A stretch of DNA of 64,000 nt, from positions 59,923,966 through 59,987,965 of the forward strand of contig NC_067283.1 of the NCBI RefSeq assembly GCF_020740795.1, written 5' to 3'. Origin of the DNA: Apus apus (lineage: Eukaryota > Chordata > Aves > Apodiformes > Apodidae). Both the position numbers and the translations under genes were made by a program. Below, one piece after another: positions 53,985 to 64,000 of the stretch (the stretch's first letter is position 1; every line of letters starts with the position of its first letter). The notes below the pieces were generated by a model, which worked only from the letters and a program-made list of their open reading frames with translations, was not told the DNA's origin and did no database searches.

Positions 53985-56563
53985 GACACGACTGCTGTCA
54001 TGGATGGCTAGGTCTGTTTTAGGAAAGACAGGCCAACAAGGCATGGTGGTGGAGAGAGCAACCAGAATTTCTTGATCTCTGCACAGGGGCAGATGAAGAG
54101 TGAGTCGACAGTTTGTGGGTAAGAACTAAGGAGCAGGCTAATATGGGAGACACTGTCGTGGCTGTTTATTACAGGCCACCTGATCAGGATGAGGAAGCTG
54201 ACGAGGCTTTCTACAGACAGCTGAAAGCAGCCTCCCAGTCACAGGCTGGCCCTGGCTCTCATGGGGGACTTCAATTACACCGACATTTGCTTAAAAGGCT
54301 ACACAGCCAGGCAGGCACAGCCTAGGAGGTTTTTGGACTGCATTGCCAGTAACTTCTTGACACAGCTGATGGAAGAACCAACATGGACAGGCATACTGCT
54401 GGACCCTGTGCTGACAAACAAGGATGGGCTGCTTGAAGATGTGGAGGTTGGGGGCAGCCTGTGCCATGTGCAGTAGGCACAGAGCAACAAGCAGGATCAC
54501 AATCCTGGACTTCATGAGAGCAAACTTTGACCTCTTCAAGGATCTGCTTGATAGTGTACATGGGATAAAGCCCTGGAGGGGAGAGAAGCCCAAGAAAGCT
54601 GGTCAATATTCAAGGGTCACCTCCTCCAAACAATGCACCCTAACAAAGAGGAAGGCAGACAAGAATGCCAGGAGGCCTCCATGGATGAACAAGATGCTCT
54701 TGGACACTCTTAGATGTAAAAATAAAGTCCACAGAGAGTGGAAGCAAGCACAGGTAGCCTGGGAGGAGTGCAAAGAAGTTGTCTGAGCAGCCAGGGATTG
54801 GGTTAGGAAAGGTGAAGCCCCGATAGAATTGAAGCTGGGCAGGGACAACAGGGTAAAAAGAAAAGCTTCTACACGTATGTCAGTGATAAAAGGAAGACAA
54901 ATGAAACTGTGGACCCTCTCTGGCCACACCACCTAAGTTGCAGGAGACAAAGACAAGGAAGGACTGGGAGAAGGAATATCTCCCCACTGTAGGAGAAGAG
55001 CAGGTACAAGACTTATGAGAGTGCACAAGTCCATGGGACCTGATGAGTTCCATCCACAGCTCCTGAGGGAACTGGCCAATGAAGCTGCAATGCCTCTGTC
55101 CGTTATATCTGAGAAGTCATGACAGTCTGGTGAAATTCCCACCGACTGGAAAAAGGGAAACACAACCCCCATTTTCAAAAAAAGGGAAAAAAGGAAGATC
55201 CAGACAACTACAGGTCAGTCAGTCTCACCTCTGTGCCCAGCAAGATCATGGAGAAGATCCTCCTGAAGGCTCTGCTAAGACACATGGAAGATGTGGAAGT
55301 GGATAGCGGCAACCAATAGGGCTTCACCAAGGGCAAATTGTGCCTGACAAATTTGGTGGCTTTTTATGATGGGGTCACAGCATCAGAAGACAAGGGGAGA
55401 GCAACAGATGTGATCTACCTGGACTTCTGCAAAGCATTCAACACTGTCCCACATGACATCCTGATCTCAAAATTAGAAAGATAGGGATTCAATGGATGGA
55501 CCACAAGGTGGATCAAGAATTTGCTGGATGGTTGCACTCAAAGAATAGTGGTTGATGGCTTGGTGTCCAAATGGAGACCAGTGAAAAGTGCTGTTCCTCA
55601 AAGACTTGGGACCAGGGCTGCTTAACATCTTTGTTGGTGACATGGACAGTGGGATTGAGGGCACTCTCAGAAAGTTTGCTTACAACACCAAGCTGTGTGG
55701 TGTGGTTGTCACATTGGATGGAAGAGAGGCCATTCAAAGGGATCTTGGCAGGCTTGAGAAGTAGGCCCATGCCAACTTCATCAAGTTCAACAAGGCCAAG
55801 TGCAAGGTCCTGCAGCTGTGTCAGGGCAATCCCAAGCACAAATACAGGCTGTGCAGACAATGGATTGAGAACAACCCCAAGGAGAAGGACTCTGGAGTGC
55901 TGGTTGACAAGAAGCTCAACATGAACCAGCAATGTTCACTTGCACCCCAGAAAGTCAACTGTGTCCTGGGCTGCATGAAAAGAAGCATGGCCAGCAGGTC
56001 AAGGGAGGCAATTCTCCCCCTTTACTCCACTCTAGTGAGATTCTACCTGGAATAGTGTCCAGTTCTGGAGCCACCAACAGAAAAAGGACATGGAGCTCCT
56101 GAAGCAAATCCAGAGTTGGGCCACGAAGATCACCAGAGAGCTGGATCACCTATTCTATGAAGACAGGCTGAGAGTTGGGGTTGTTCAGCCCAGAGAAGGG
56201 TCCAGGGAGACCTCACAGTGGCCTTCCAGTACATGAAGGGAACCTAAAGGAAAGCTGAGGAGGGATTTTTTACAAAGGCATGTAGCAAGAGAACGAGGGG
56301 TAATGGTTTTAAACCAGAAGAGGGCAGATTTAGATTAGACATTAGGAAGAAATTCTTCACTGTGAGGGTGGTGAGATACTGGAACAGGTTGCTGAGAGAA
56401 GCTGTGGCTGCCCCCTTCCTGGAAGTGTTCAAAGCCAGGTTGGATGGGGCTTTGAGCAACTTGGTCTACTGGGAAGTGTCTCTGCCCATGGCAGTGGGGT
56501 TGGAATTAGATGATCTTTAAGATTCTTTACAAGCCAAACCATTCTATAATTCTATGATTTTAT
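53985..56563 (+). mobile_element. CR1 LINE, long decayed copy with endonuclease and RT remnants
   Basis: About 2.6 kb of CR1, antisense to CTDP1. From the 5' side: end of the APE-type endonuclease (VVAVYYRPPDQDEEADEAFY near 54150 and MGDFNYTDICL near 54261), a linker, then reverse transcriptase with GFTKGK near 55320, an [17 protein letters not shown] block near 55415-55465, and the RT tail. It closes with an ATTCTATAATTCTATGATTT tail. In-frame stops occur at 55317-55319 and 55482-55484, and the frame shifts between the endonuclease and RT parts. The 5' UTR, ORF1 and the start of ORF2 are missing. It is the longest element in the window and is inactive. Confidence 0.95.
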
Positions 56564-56639
56564 AGCTGCATTATCAAATCAGCATCTTTGTATGAATAAA
56601 CCATTTTCATTGCCCCTGCTCCCCAAAGTTCCCACTTAC

Positions 56640-56781
56640 CTGTGTGTTTTGATATAGTCATCCTTCAAGGGAAAGAGCTGTTCCTCAACCTTGTCCCAGC
56701 GCTCCAGGCAGCTCCATAGCCAATCAGGGTTTACAACATGGAGGTCCTTGCAGTCCTGAGCTTGCCGTACTTTTTCTGTGC
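56640..56781 (-). CDS. CTDP1: CTDP1 coding exon, C-terminal half of the BRCT domain
   Basis: This is an internal exon of the RNA polymerase II C-terminal-domain phosphatase FCP1, a nuclear enzyme that dephosphorylates the Pol II CTD and helps recycle the polymerase. The minus-strand translation begins in codon phase with GTEKV and contains NPDWLWSCLERWDKVEEQ, the tryptophan-bearing last helix of the FCP1 BRCT domain, which binds phosphorylated CTD. It ends at KTH plus two bases (AG) of a split Arg codon. The donor is CACACAG|GTAAGT. The acceptor is AATAG|GCACAG with a poor pyrimidine tract. The 142-nt length keeps frame with the next exon. The first half of BRCT and the catalytic FCPH domain are not in the window. 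Identity rests on near-identity to the vertebrate FCP1 sequence I recall; the domain role is family knowledge. Confidence 0.97.
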
Positions 56782-57367
56782 CTATTACAGCGTTAAACAT
56801 AACATTACAGTGTTCCCAGAAACACAGAAGATTTAAGTACACACTAGTTTGAGAAGAACATTTTATGATCAATCTTATAGAAAAAAAAACACCCACCCTC
56901 AATCCAACAAAACAATTATAACCAATAAAAGTGAGACTCTAAATAAAATGCAATAATCTTAATCTCAAACTGCATCAGGGTATTTGTTACTTCCTGAAGC
57001 ACTAGTACTGTAGAAGCAGTCCACTAAAATTAATCCATAGAGAAAACCTCTACATCTCCATGTTAACTAAATAAACAATATACACTTCTGTATATAATCT
57101 CCTTCATTTCTGTTTGTCAGGATTTAAACAGCAGCAACTCTTTAGTGCCATTAAAGGCTAACACTAACTTACTTTGCTGATGTTCTTATGCACAATCTCC
57201 TGTACACCACTATGCTACCCTTTAACAACCAGTCACATTTGCCAGAAGCAGCGACAAAGAGACAAACGGATTATTTTGCACCAAAGGGGAACAACAAGAA
57301 TGAAGTTAAATGCAGCAGACAAGCACCAAGTCCACTTGAAACCTTCAACACCATTGGTTTGGGTTGG

Positions 57368-58298
57368 TGTAGTGGAGTTTTTGGAAGCAGGGGAGTAGCC
57401 CCAGGGATAGCTCCTGTGATCAATCCCGCAGTTCCAAAATCCAGACCTGCCTCTGGCCAAGGCTGAGCCCATCAGCAACAACAGATGCACCTCTGTGACT
57501 AAGATCTTCAAGAAGGGGAAACAAAGTGCTCTAAGATCTCGGGGCAAAGGAGAGGGGGAGGGGAGAGAAATGCTGGAGCAGAGACATCAAGGTCGGTGAG
57601 GAAGGAGATGCCTGAGCAGAGGTTCCCCTGCAGCCTGTGGCGAGACAGCAGCTGTACCTCTGCAGCCCATAGGGCATGGTGGAGCAGCCTTTGAAAGGCC
57701 ATGGTGGAACAGATGTGGACCTGCAGCCTGTCAAGGACCATGCACCAGGGGAGGTGCAGCAGGCTGTAACTCTGTGGGCAGCCCACGCTGCAGCAGTCTG
57801 TTCCTGGTGGGAGGGACTCATATTGGAAAGGTTTGTGAAGGACTTTCTCCCATAGGAGGCATGCCACATTGGAGCAGGGGAATGTGTGGAGCAGGAGTGT
57901 GAGGAATCCTCTTTGAGGAGGAAGGAGTGGCAGAAAACAACATGTGACAAACTGACCAAAAACTCCAGTGCCCTGTCCCCCTGTGCTGCTGGGGGGGAGG
58001 AGGTAGAGAAACCAGGAACAAAGTAATTTGGGCCTGGGAAGAAGGGAGGGTTGGGGTGAGATAGTTTAAGATGTGGTTTTGTTTTCTTTGTCCTGTTTTT
58101 TTATTTGATTGGTAATAAATTAATCTATTTTTTTCCCAAATTGCGTCTGTTTTGCCCATGATCATAATTGGTGGGTGAACCCTCCCTGTCTTTGTCATGG
58201 TCCATGGGCTTCTAGTTGGATTTTCTCCTCCTCATCCTGAAGTGGGGGAAGAGTGACCCATGCAGTTTTTTGCTGGCTGGGCTTAAGTCACAACAACA
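57368..58298 (+). mobile_element. ERVL-type avian LTR, probably solo
   Basis: About 930 bp beginning TGTAGTGG and ending CAACAACA. It matches the layout of a common avian ERVL-like LTR: repeated GGAGCAG and CTGCAGCC units in the U3-like part, GGGAAGAAGGGAGGGTTGGG, ATTTGATTGGTAATAAATTA with the AATAAA signal at 58114-58119, and GTCTGTTTTGCCCATGATCA, then a TCATGGTCCATGGGC-type end. No primer-binding site follows it and no polypurine tract precedes it, so it is probably a solo LTR. I found no flanking target-site duplication, so the ends are uncertain by several bases. It is antisense to CTDP1. Family assignment is from memory of avian LTRs. Confidence 0.82.
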
Positions 58299-61287
58299 AT
58301 GCCATGTGCAAGTAACAGGTGATCTCAAATTCCACCCTCTGGAGATGTCAGAAGAAAAGAGAAACTCAGTAAAGTTACTATAAATACTTGCCAAGAAGCA
58401 TCAAAACAGTAACCAGCTAATAAAGGTTGAAATTAACCTTGAGTTTCTGTTCCCAGAAACAGCTGACTGTCCAAATGCTTCAAGAATGCTTCTATATGAT
58501 TAGAAAAATTAATCTTACCAATCGTGATACTTGTTTCAGCATTTATCAAAGAAATCTACGGAAGGACTGAACTCGTTGAGACAACACAAAATTATATAAT
58601 CTGCCAAAAAATAATTAAATATAAAGAAAAACCCCAAGGATTCTCACCTGATGTATCTATGCTTGCCACTTATGTGTTATATTTTTACACTGCACAAATA
58701 CTGGTGTAGCTGGAACCTGACAAAGGAACCATCAATCTGATGGCCCATCTCACATCTGAAAGCCATCACCCTTCTCTTCTGTTATATCCCTGTAATCTAT
58801 AGCATTTAATCTTATTTAGTCATCTGAAATGCTTATCAAATCAAATAATTTGTCCATATTCTGTCTTGGTGCAAAGACACTTAAATACACATAAGATGAC
58901 CATCAAGAACTAAAGGCAGAAGTTCAATTAACAGCATAGCCCTCTGCTCCAGGTTAAGTGCAGACCACTCAGAAATGAAGGTGAAGAATACATCACAAAC
59001 AACCACTCCTATTGAAGTCCATCAGTTCAGCAAAAAGACCCTGTTTTTTCCTGCACATGCTTATATAAAAACACAATACTCCAGTCTAGTATACCTCACT
59101 AACAAAAAACCAAAAAAGTAAAAGTCCAAGTTTTTAATTCTCTAAAAACTTATTTCAAGTTAGATTTTATGAGCCCTTGTCTATTTTCACACACAGAAAA
59201 AAAAATATTAAAAAATCACATTTCAGAATAATTCTGACAAGGAAGCAAGATAAGTAAATTAATTTGATGGTTTCAACATAGATGCCTGGAGTTTTATTTG
59301 CATGACTGTTATTTAACAACATAACATTTAAATTAATATTAAAGTCTTGAAGTACCTACACTTATTCACATCATTTGAAGCTGAGAGCAAATGTTCAACA
59401 GCAACTACCTAAAGGTCTGTGTACAACGTGAACTAGAATCTACTGAGGTGGTCAGATCAGCTGAAATGCACTTGAGGAATGCCCCAACAAGTTAGACAGT
59501 TCAGTTTCCAGATTTCTGTAAATTCAAAAGACAAAATAAACTGGAAGGGCAGGAGATCACTGTCCTTTACAAAAGTGCTGAAAGATCCTGTTTCACTACT
59601 TTTGGTCCCTCAAACCCAACAGAAAACAGGAGTAGGGATTAAGGAAAAAAATGCTCTGTGGACAAAACCAATTATTCTATTTTCAGCAGCAAATGCAAGC
59701 AATTCCACAGTTCAGGATTTAAGAGCAGTACAGTAAATGTAAACTTTTCTCTACATCAGGATCTTTGTAATAAAAAAGTGTTATCTTAAGAATCCAAGAG
59801 AAAAACAAAGATGAGTGTTTAAAAAAACATTTCCAAGCCTCAAATGATGTAGAAATTCCATATTTTACATTTTGTCATTAAATAAAAATGAAACTACTGC
59901 CCAACAATCCATGAAAAAATTATAGAACTCAAATCATATTAATTCCAGCACACCTTTGCTGAAATCAGGTTCATAACCAGAGGAAAAAGCAATAAAAGTA
60001 AGAAGTCATCCAGTGGAAGTTTAGGTACTTGTGCCTGGTTACTGAATAAAGTATCAGATATGACTTGCAATACTGTCCTGCAAATAACAACTCTAGAACT
60101 GATTGAATACAGCATACAATAGCATGTGATTTCACTAGTCAGCATACAGAATGGTCAACCTGATTTGCTGATGCTGTTATGCCCTGAAGAAAAGCTTATC
60201 TGATACTGTAGTACATCCATCCACCCAGCTAAAGATATTGCTGCATCTTTTGTACGTCATCAGGGGAACCTGAAAAAATCCAATAAGGCTGCACCTTCAT
60301 GTTATGTTAAATTGGTGAAGTTACGTAAGAAGATGGCTTCCTCCAATTATTTCTAAAACTGATGTTTGTGCATTGATGATTTGTCAAGTGCTTCACTTTG
60401 CTGCCAGTTCCAGAAAGATACAAACAGGGTATTCACGCGTATCAGATTGTTTCATATCGGCTGTATGCTGGGGAGCCAAGTAAATTCCTCTTCTAGTCAA
60501 CAGAACTGCAACAGAAGCCTTAAATGTGAGATGCCAAAATGGCATTATTTTGTATTAAGTTATTATGGCTCTGAAACAATAGCTCCAAAAAGTACAAGCC
60601 ATTAACATAAAATTAAAGTTGGGCACATGAAGATCATGATGTAACCAAACCCACCTCCTGAGGGTCAAAAGCCTTACTACCTCTCTCACCTTGGCAATAC
60701 CAAGGCTTTCTCTGCTGCCTCCCCACTTCTGAAGTGCAGCTGCCTACTGCACACTTCAGCATATTGAAAATAGCATGAGGCAATACAATATTGTCATCTC
60801 AGGGGCTGCCTTCTATTTCTAGTTGACATATTCGCATATCAAAATTTCACACATACTATCTGAGAGCATGGTATGGTGGAACACCAAATTTATATTGATA
60901 GGAGAAATAGTACTACAAAACTTAATATTCTTGCCTTCTTCTCTCCCTTTCCTTAGCATAACTTCCCCTTTTGGAAGTATGCTTTTTAAGCAGAAACAGC
61001 AGAAAGGATTTTAAGCCATCCAAGCAATAGTACTTCTGTTGCAATTAAGAACATCTGAATCATCCAGCTGGGCTCAGAGGAAAAAAGCCAAAAACTGTTC
61101 GTGTCGACTACCTTTTTTACATTAATCTCCTCTAGTCACCTTTCCCTACTTCAAATTTTAGCCTAAAATTGTTACAAAATGTTAAAAAGGCACGTAAGCA
61201 TGAAGCAGTTAGTGTCCAAATTCAGCATATCTGCTCTCTGATGGATACAGGCTCGAGCACATAATATTAAGAAAATGTCATTTTCAA

Positions 61288-62135
61288 AGAATCATAGATT
61301 ATTTTTGTTTTGGTTGAAAAAGACCTTTAAGATCATCAGGTCCAACCATTAACTTAGCACACTGCCAAATCCACCACTAAACCATGTCCCTAAGCAACAC
61401 AATTAAGTATCTTCAGTGATGGTGACTCAACCACCACCCTGAGCAGCCTGTTCCAGTGCCTGATAACCCTTTCACTGAAGAAATTTTTCCCAATATCCAA
61501 TCCAAACCTTCCCTGGTATAACTTGAGGCCATTTCCTCTTTTCCCATCACTTTTTACTTGGGAGAAGAGGCCAACCCCCACCTTACTACAACCTCCTTTC
61601 AGGTAGCTGTAGAGCGATAAGGTCTCCCCTCAGCCTCCTTTTTCTCCAGGCTAAACAACCTCAGTTCTCTCAGCCACTCTTCTTAAGACTTGCGCTCCAG
61701 ACTCTTCACCAGCTTTGTTGCCCTTCCCTCTGGACTTGCTCCAGCACCTCAATGTCATTCTTGTAGTGAGTGGCCCAGAACTGAACACAGTATTTGTTGA
61801 CCAACATCCCCAGGTCCTTTTCCTCTGGGCAGCTTTCCAGCCACTCTTTCCCAGGACTGTAGTGTTGCCTGGGGTTGTGACCCAAGTGCAGGACCTGGCA
61901 TTTGGCCTTGTTGAACCATATACAATTGGCCTTGGTCCATCAGCCCAGCCTGTCCAGGTTCTGCAGCCTTCCTATCCTCAGGCAGATCAACACTCCCACA
62001 CAGTTTGGTGTCATCTGCAAACTTACTGAGGGTGAACTCAATCCTCCAGATACTAGATATTAAAGAGAACTAGCCCCAACACTAAACCCTGGGGCGCACC
62101 ACTTGTGACTGGCTCCCAGCTAGATTTGACTTCAC
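61288..62135 (-). mobile_element. CR1 LINE fragment with internal deletion
   Basis: A minus-strand CR1 with a weak tail at the low end (AGAATCATAGATTATTTTTG), a GTTCCAGTGCCTGATAACCC block and an AACTTGAGGCCATTTCCTCT block. After the CCCAGAACTGAACACAGTAT block near 61770 the sequence jumps directly to CAACATCCCCAGGTCCTTTT near 61803. The roughly 100-200 bases that normally separate these blocks in CR1 are absent. The remaining part runs on to CCTGGGGCGCACCACTTGTG near 62090. Its translation is broken. Confidence 0.92.
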
Positions 62136-63386
62136 TCACACATTTCTTTTAAAGAAAATATTCTTAAAAAGAAAATATCTGTACACTTTATAGCTATGTC
62201 GGTGAAGACCTCACACCAAGTCAATAGGACAGGCTAACAAGACTATCAGCTGGCAGCTTTCTCCTCTTAGCACCTCAGAGCCAGACTCAGAAGGAGGCGA
62301 GAATGAATGAAAAGGGCCACAGTTCATTGTACAATTTAAGCAACCTGATATTTAAGGATATTAAGCAAAACTTGACATAGGTTAAGCCATTAGAAGTAAG
62401 GAAATTAATCCCATATAGCTTTCAAAGTACAAGGAAAGCTACAGAATGAAATACATTTTGAAAAAGAAAAGAAAAATCCAGGACCTAGAGCTGACAAATT
62501 TCCACTCCTCCCCCACTAGAATAATTTTTTAAGTGACATGAACAGCTTTATATTCTCCACCAGCAAAAACTCAATATAAAAATCAACTACAGTATCTTTT
62601 GTTTGTTCAGGAAGGAACATAATGAGGTTTATGGAACAGTGTAGTAACTCCTTAGCCAAGTGTGTACACAGCTATAACAACACATCAAGTGCAGTTTACT
62701 GTTATTTAAAGCAAACAGCAGATGTTTCAAAATCTGAAGATTTTCTGCAGCCCACAGTTAAGTGAAAAGGACTAAGGCCAGCCTATTCTCAGTCACTCAG
62801 ACTTAGGAAAGCTGATTAAATTATATGAAGATCCTTGTATTTTCTTCCCTATATAATAAAAAAATCTTAGCTTAAACAAGGATTTATTTAATTTCAGAAT
62901 TCAGAGTATCTGTGCCTGCAGAGAAACAAGCTGCCTAGCTGCAGAGAAAGAGACAAGTATATACAAAGAATAAAATAAATTTACATTATTAACTGCAATA
63001 AGCTGGAAAGAATGCTGTAAATACAACATAAAATGCTATTTACTGGTTGTGGATTCTATACACCAAGCTACAACGGCCACTTTACAGGGAGAAAACCCAT
63101 CCCTCCAAAACCTAGGAGGCACTGTTTCACACTGACATCTTCCCCTATATCCTCTGACAAATTCTTCCACTGTTCTCCAAACTCGAAAGCTAACAGTATT
63201 TACCCCCACTGCTACTGCAGATTAAGGATATGCCAGTTACTACAATGCAGCTAATGCAAAGTAAACACGTAAGTTAACTTGCTTGTCTTAAGTCCTAAGT
63301 CTGCCATTGTTAGTGGGGTCATCTAGAACTACTGAACTGGCAGGTATGTTTTAAAATCACCTTTAAAAAACCACATTAAAAAACAG

Positions 63387-63414
63387 GAAAAAGAAAAAGA
63401 AAAAGAAAAAGAAA
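63387..63414. repeat. GAAAAA hexanucleotide microsatellite
   Basis: Four full GAAAAA units and a partial unit in tandem. Confidence 0.95.
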
Positions 63415-64000
63415 GAAGTAGAACAACATTGTCTGGTGTTGGGTCATTGGCTTCTGAATAAAACTCAAGAAGGGGAATGCTTTTGTTTCCCTCTTTCACT
63501 AGCAAATAAACATCAAGCTGTGCTTCAGATGTTTGTCACAGGAGCTAGAGATGTAGTATTTGTACAGTTTACCAGCAGTAATGAGAGACTTGTAGAATTT
63601 GCCTTCTAACCATGCAAGAATCACTATGATAATAATGTTGACAGCTGAATTATTAAAAATCCAGCTGTGAGAGGAGATAATTTGTATCCTTACAATCTTT
63701 GATTAAACTGCAGTTTCCCTTATGAAATTAGGAAAACGCAGTCTAACTACTTCCATCTAACCAGAGGCGAGCAATACAGTCTTCAGTTGTAAAAGTAAAC
63801 CAAAACCTACCAGAAAACCAAAACCACAAGCAATTCATTAAGATCTCACAAAAAAGGGTTACTAGAGAATGTATTTTTTCACTCTAAGTTGCCCTATTTC
63901 ACTGCCATTGTTACAAAAATAATTACTAAGTGATGATGAAAGATGACAAGAGTCTTGCTCATTAGACAGAAAAGACTGTCAAGTTACCTCTTAGAATCAG

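Larger units (their letters stand above)
51835..56639 (-). other. CTDP1: CTDP1 intron, about 4.8 kb, half CR1-derived
   Basis: Donor GTAAGT, acceptor ATCCAACAG on the minus strand. Over half of it is the plus-strand CR1 at 53985-56563, which ends only about 76 bp from the donor of the upstream exon. The rest (51.8-53.9 kb) is unremarkable AT-rich sequence with a perfect 11-bp hairpin at 53956-53980. Confidence 0.9.
56782..64000 (-). other. CTDP1: CTDP1 intron, partial, runs off the right edge
   Basis: The sequence upstream of the BRCT exon holds an ERVL-type LTR (57368-58298), a minus-strand CR1 (61288-62135) and a GAAAAA repeat (63387-63414). I looked on the minus strand for the preceding FCP1 exon, which should encode the first half of BRCT, and did not find it, so this intron is at least 7.2 kb. 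Confidence 0.8.

Noticed and set aside
57188..58198. Several open frames of 90-140 codons on both strands
   Set aside because: Nearly all fall in the GC-rich LTR, which is non-coding; overlap on both strands fits repeat composition.
61715..62029. 104-codon plus-strand frame
   Set aside because: It is the antisense of the minus-strand CR1.
56782..64000. Search for the preceding CTDP1 exon with the first half of BRCT
   Set aside because: No minus-strand frame in this span matches the expected FCP1 sequence, so the exon lies outside the window.
1..64000. CRISPR arrays, bacterial operons, riboswitches or a novel multi-gene system
   Set aside because: The window is a vertebrate intron-rich locus; no regularly spaced repeats or gene clusters exist here.

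Overview
This is vertebrate genomic DNA, almost certainly from a bird. The interspersed repeats are CR1 LINEs, all 3'-anchored, most of them severely 5'-truncated and several ending in ATTCTRTGATT-type tails, plus one LTR of an avian ERVL-like family. The DNA is AT-rich with long introns, as on a bird macrochromosome. I cannot name the species.

The one protein-coding gene I can support is the 3' part of CTDP1 (FCP1, the RNA polymerase II CTD phosphatase), on the minus strand. Five consecutive coding exons read from high to low coordinates: 56640-56781 (C-terminal half of the BRCT domain), 51604-51834, 46091-46256, 30405-30592 and 4956-5097 (acidic C-terminus and stop codon). All junctions have GT/AG sites, phases are consistent, and the joined frame is open for 869 nt (about 288 codons plus stop). 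Introns are about 4.8, 5.3, 15.5 and 25.3 kb. A further intron runs off the right edge, at least 7.2 kb with no exon in it, so the catalytic FCPH domain and the first half of BRCT lie beyond the window. The 3' UTR runs left from 4955, probably to near 4.1 kb.

Layout: 1-4.1 kb is downstream intergenic DNA with two CR1 3' ends; 4.1-56.8 kb is the CTDP1 3' portion; 56.8-64 kb is intron holding an LTR and a minus-strand CR1. CR1 copies: 1-49 (+), 180-417 (+), 6430-7003 (+), 22160-22326 (+), 33285-33455 (-), 38962-39551 (-), 53985-56563 (+, about 2.6 kb, ORF2 endonuclease and RT remnants) and 61288-62135 (-). The LTR is at about 57368-58298 (+). Simple repeats, one local duplication with an inverted repeat, and several perfect short hairpins make up the rest of the recognisable structure. 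I saw no tRNA, rRNA, CRISPR array, bacterial-type operon or second protein-coding gene, and nothing that amounts to an undescribed system.
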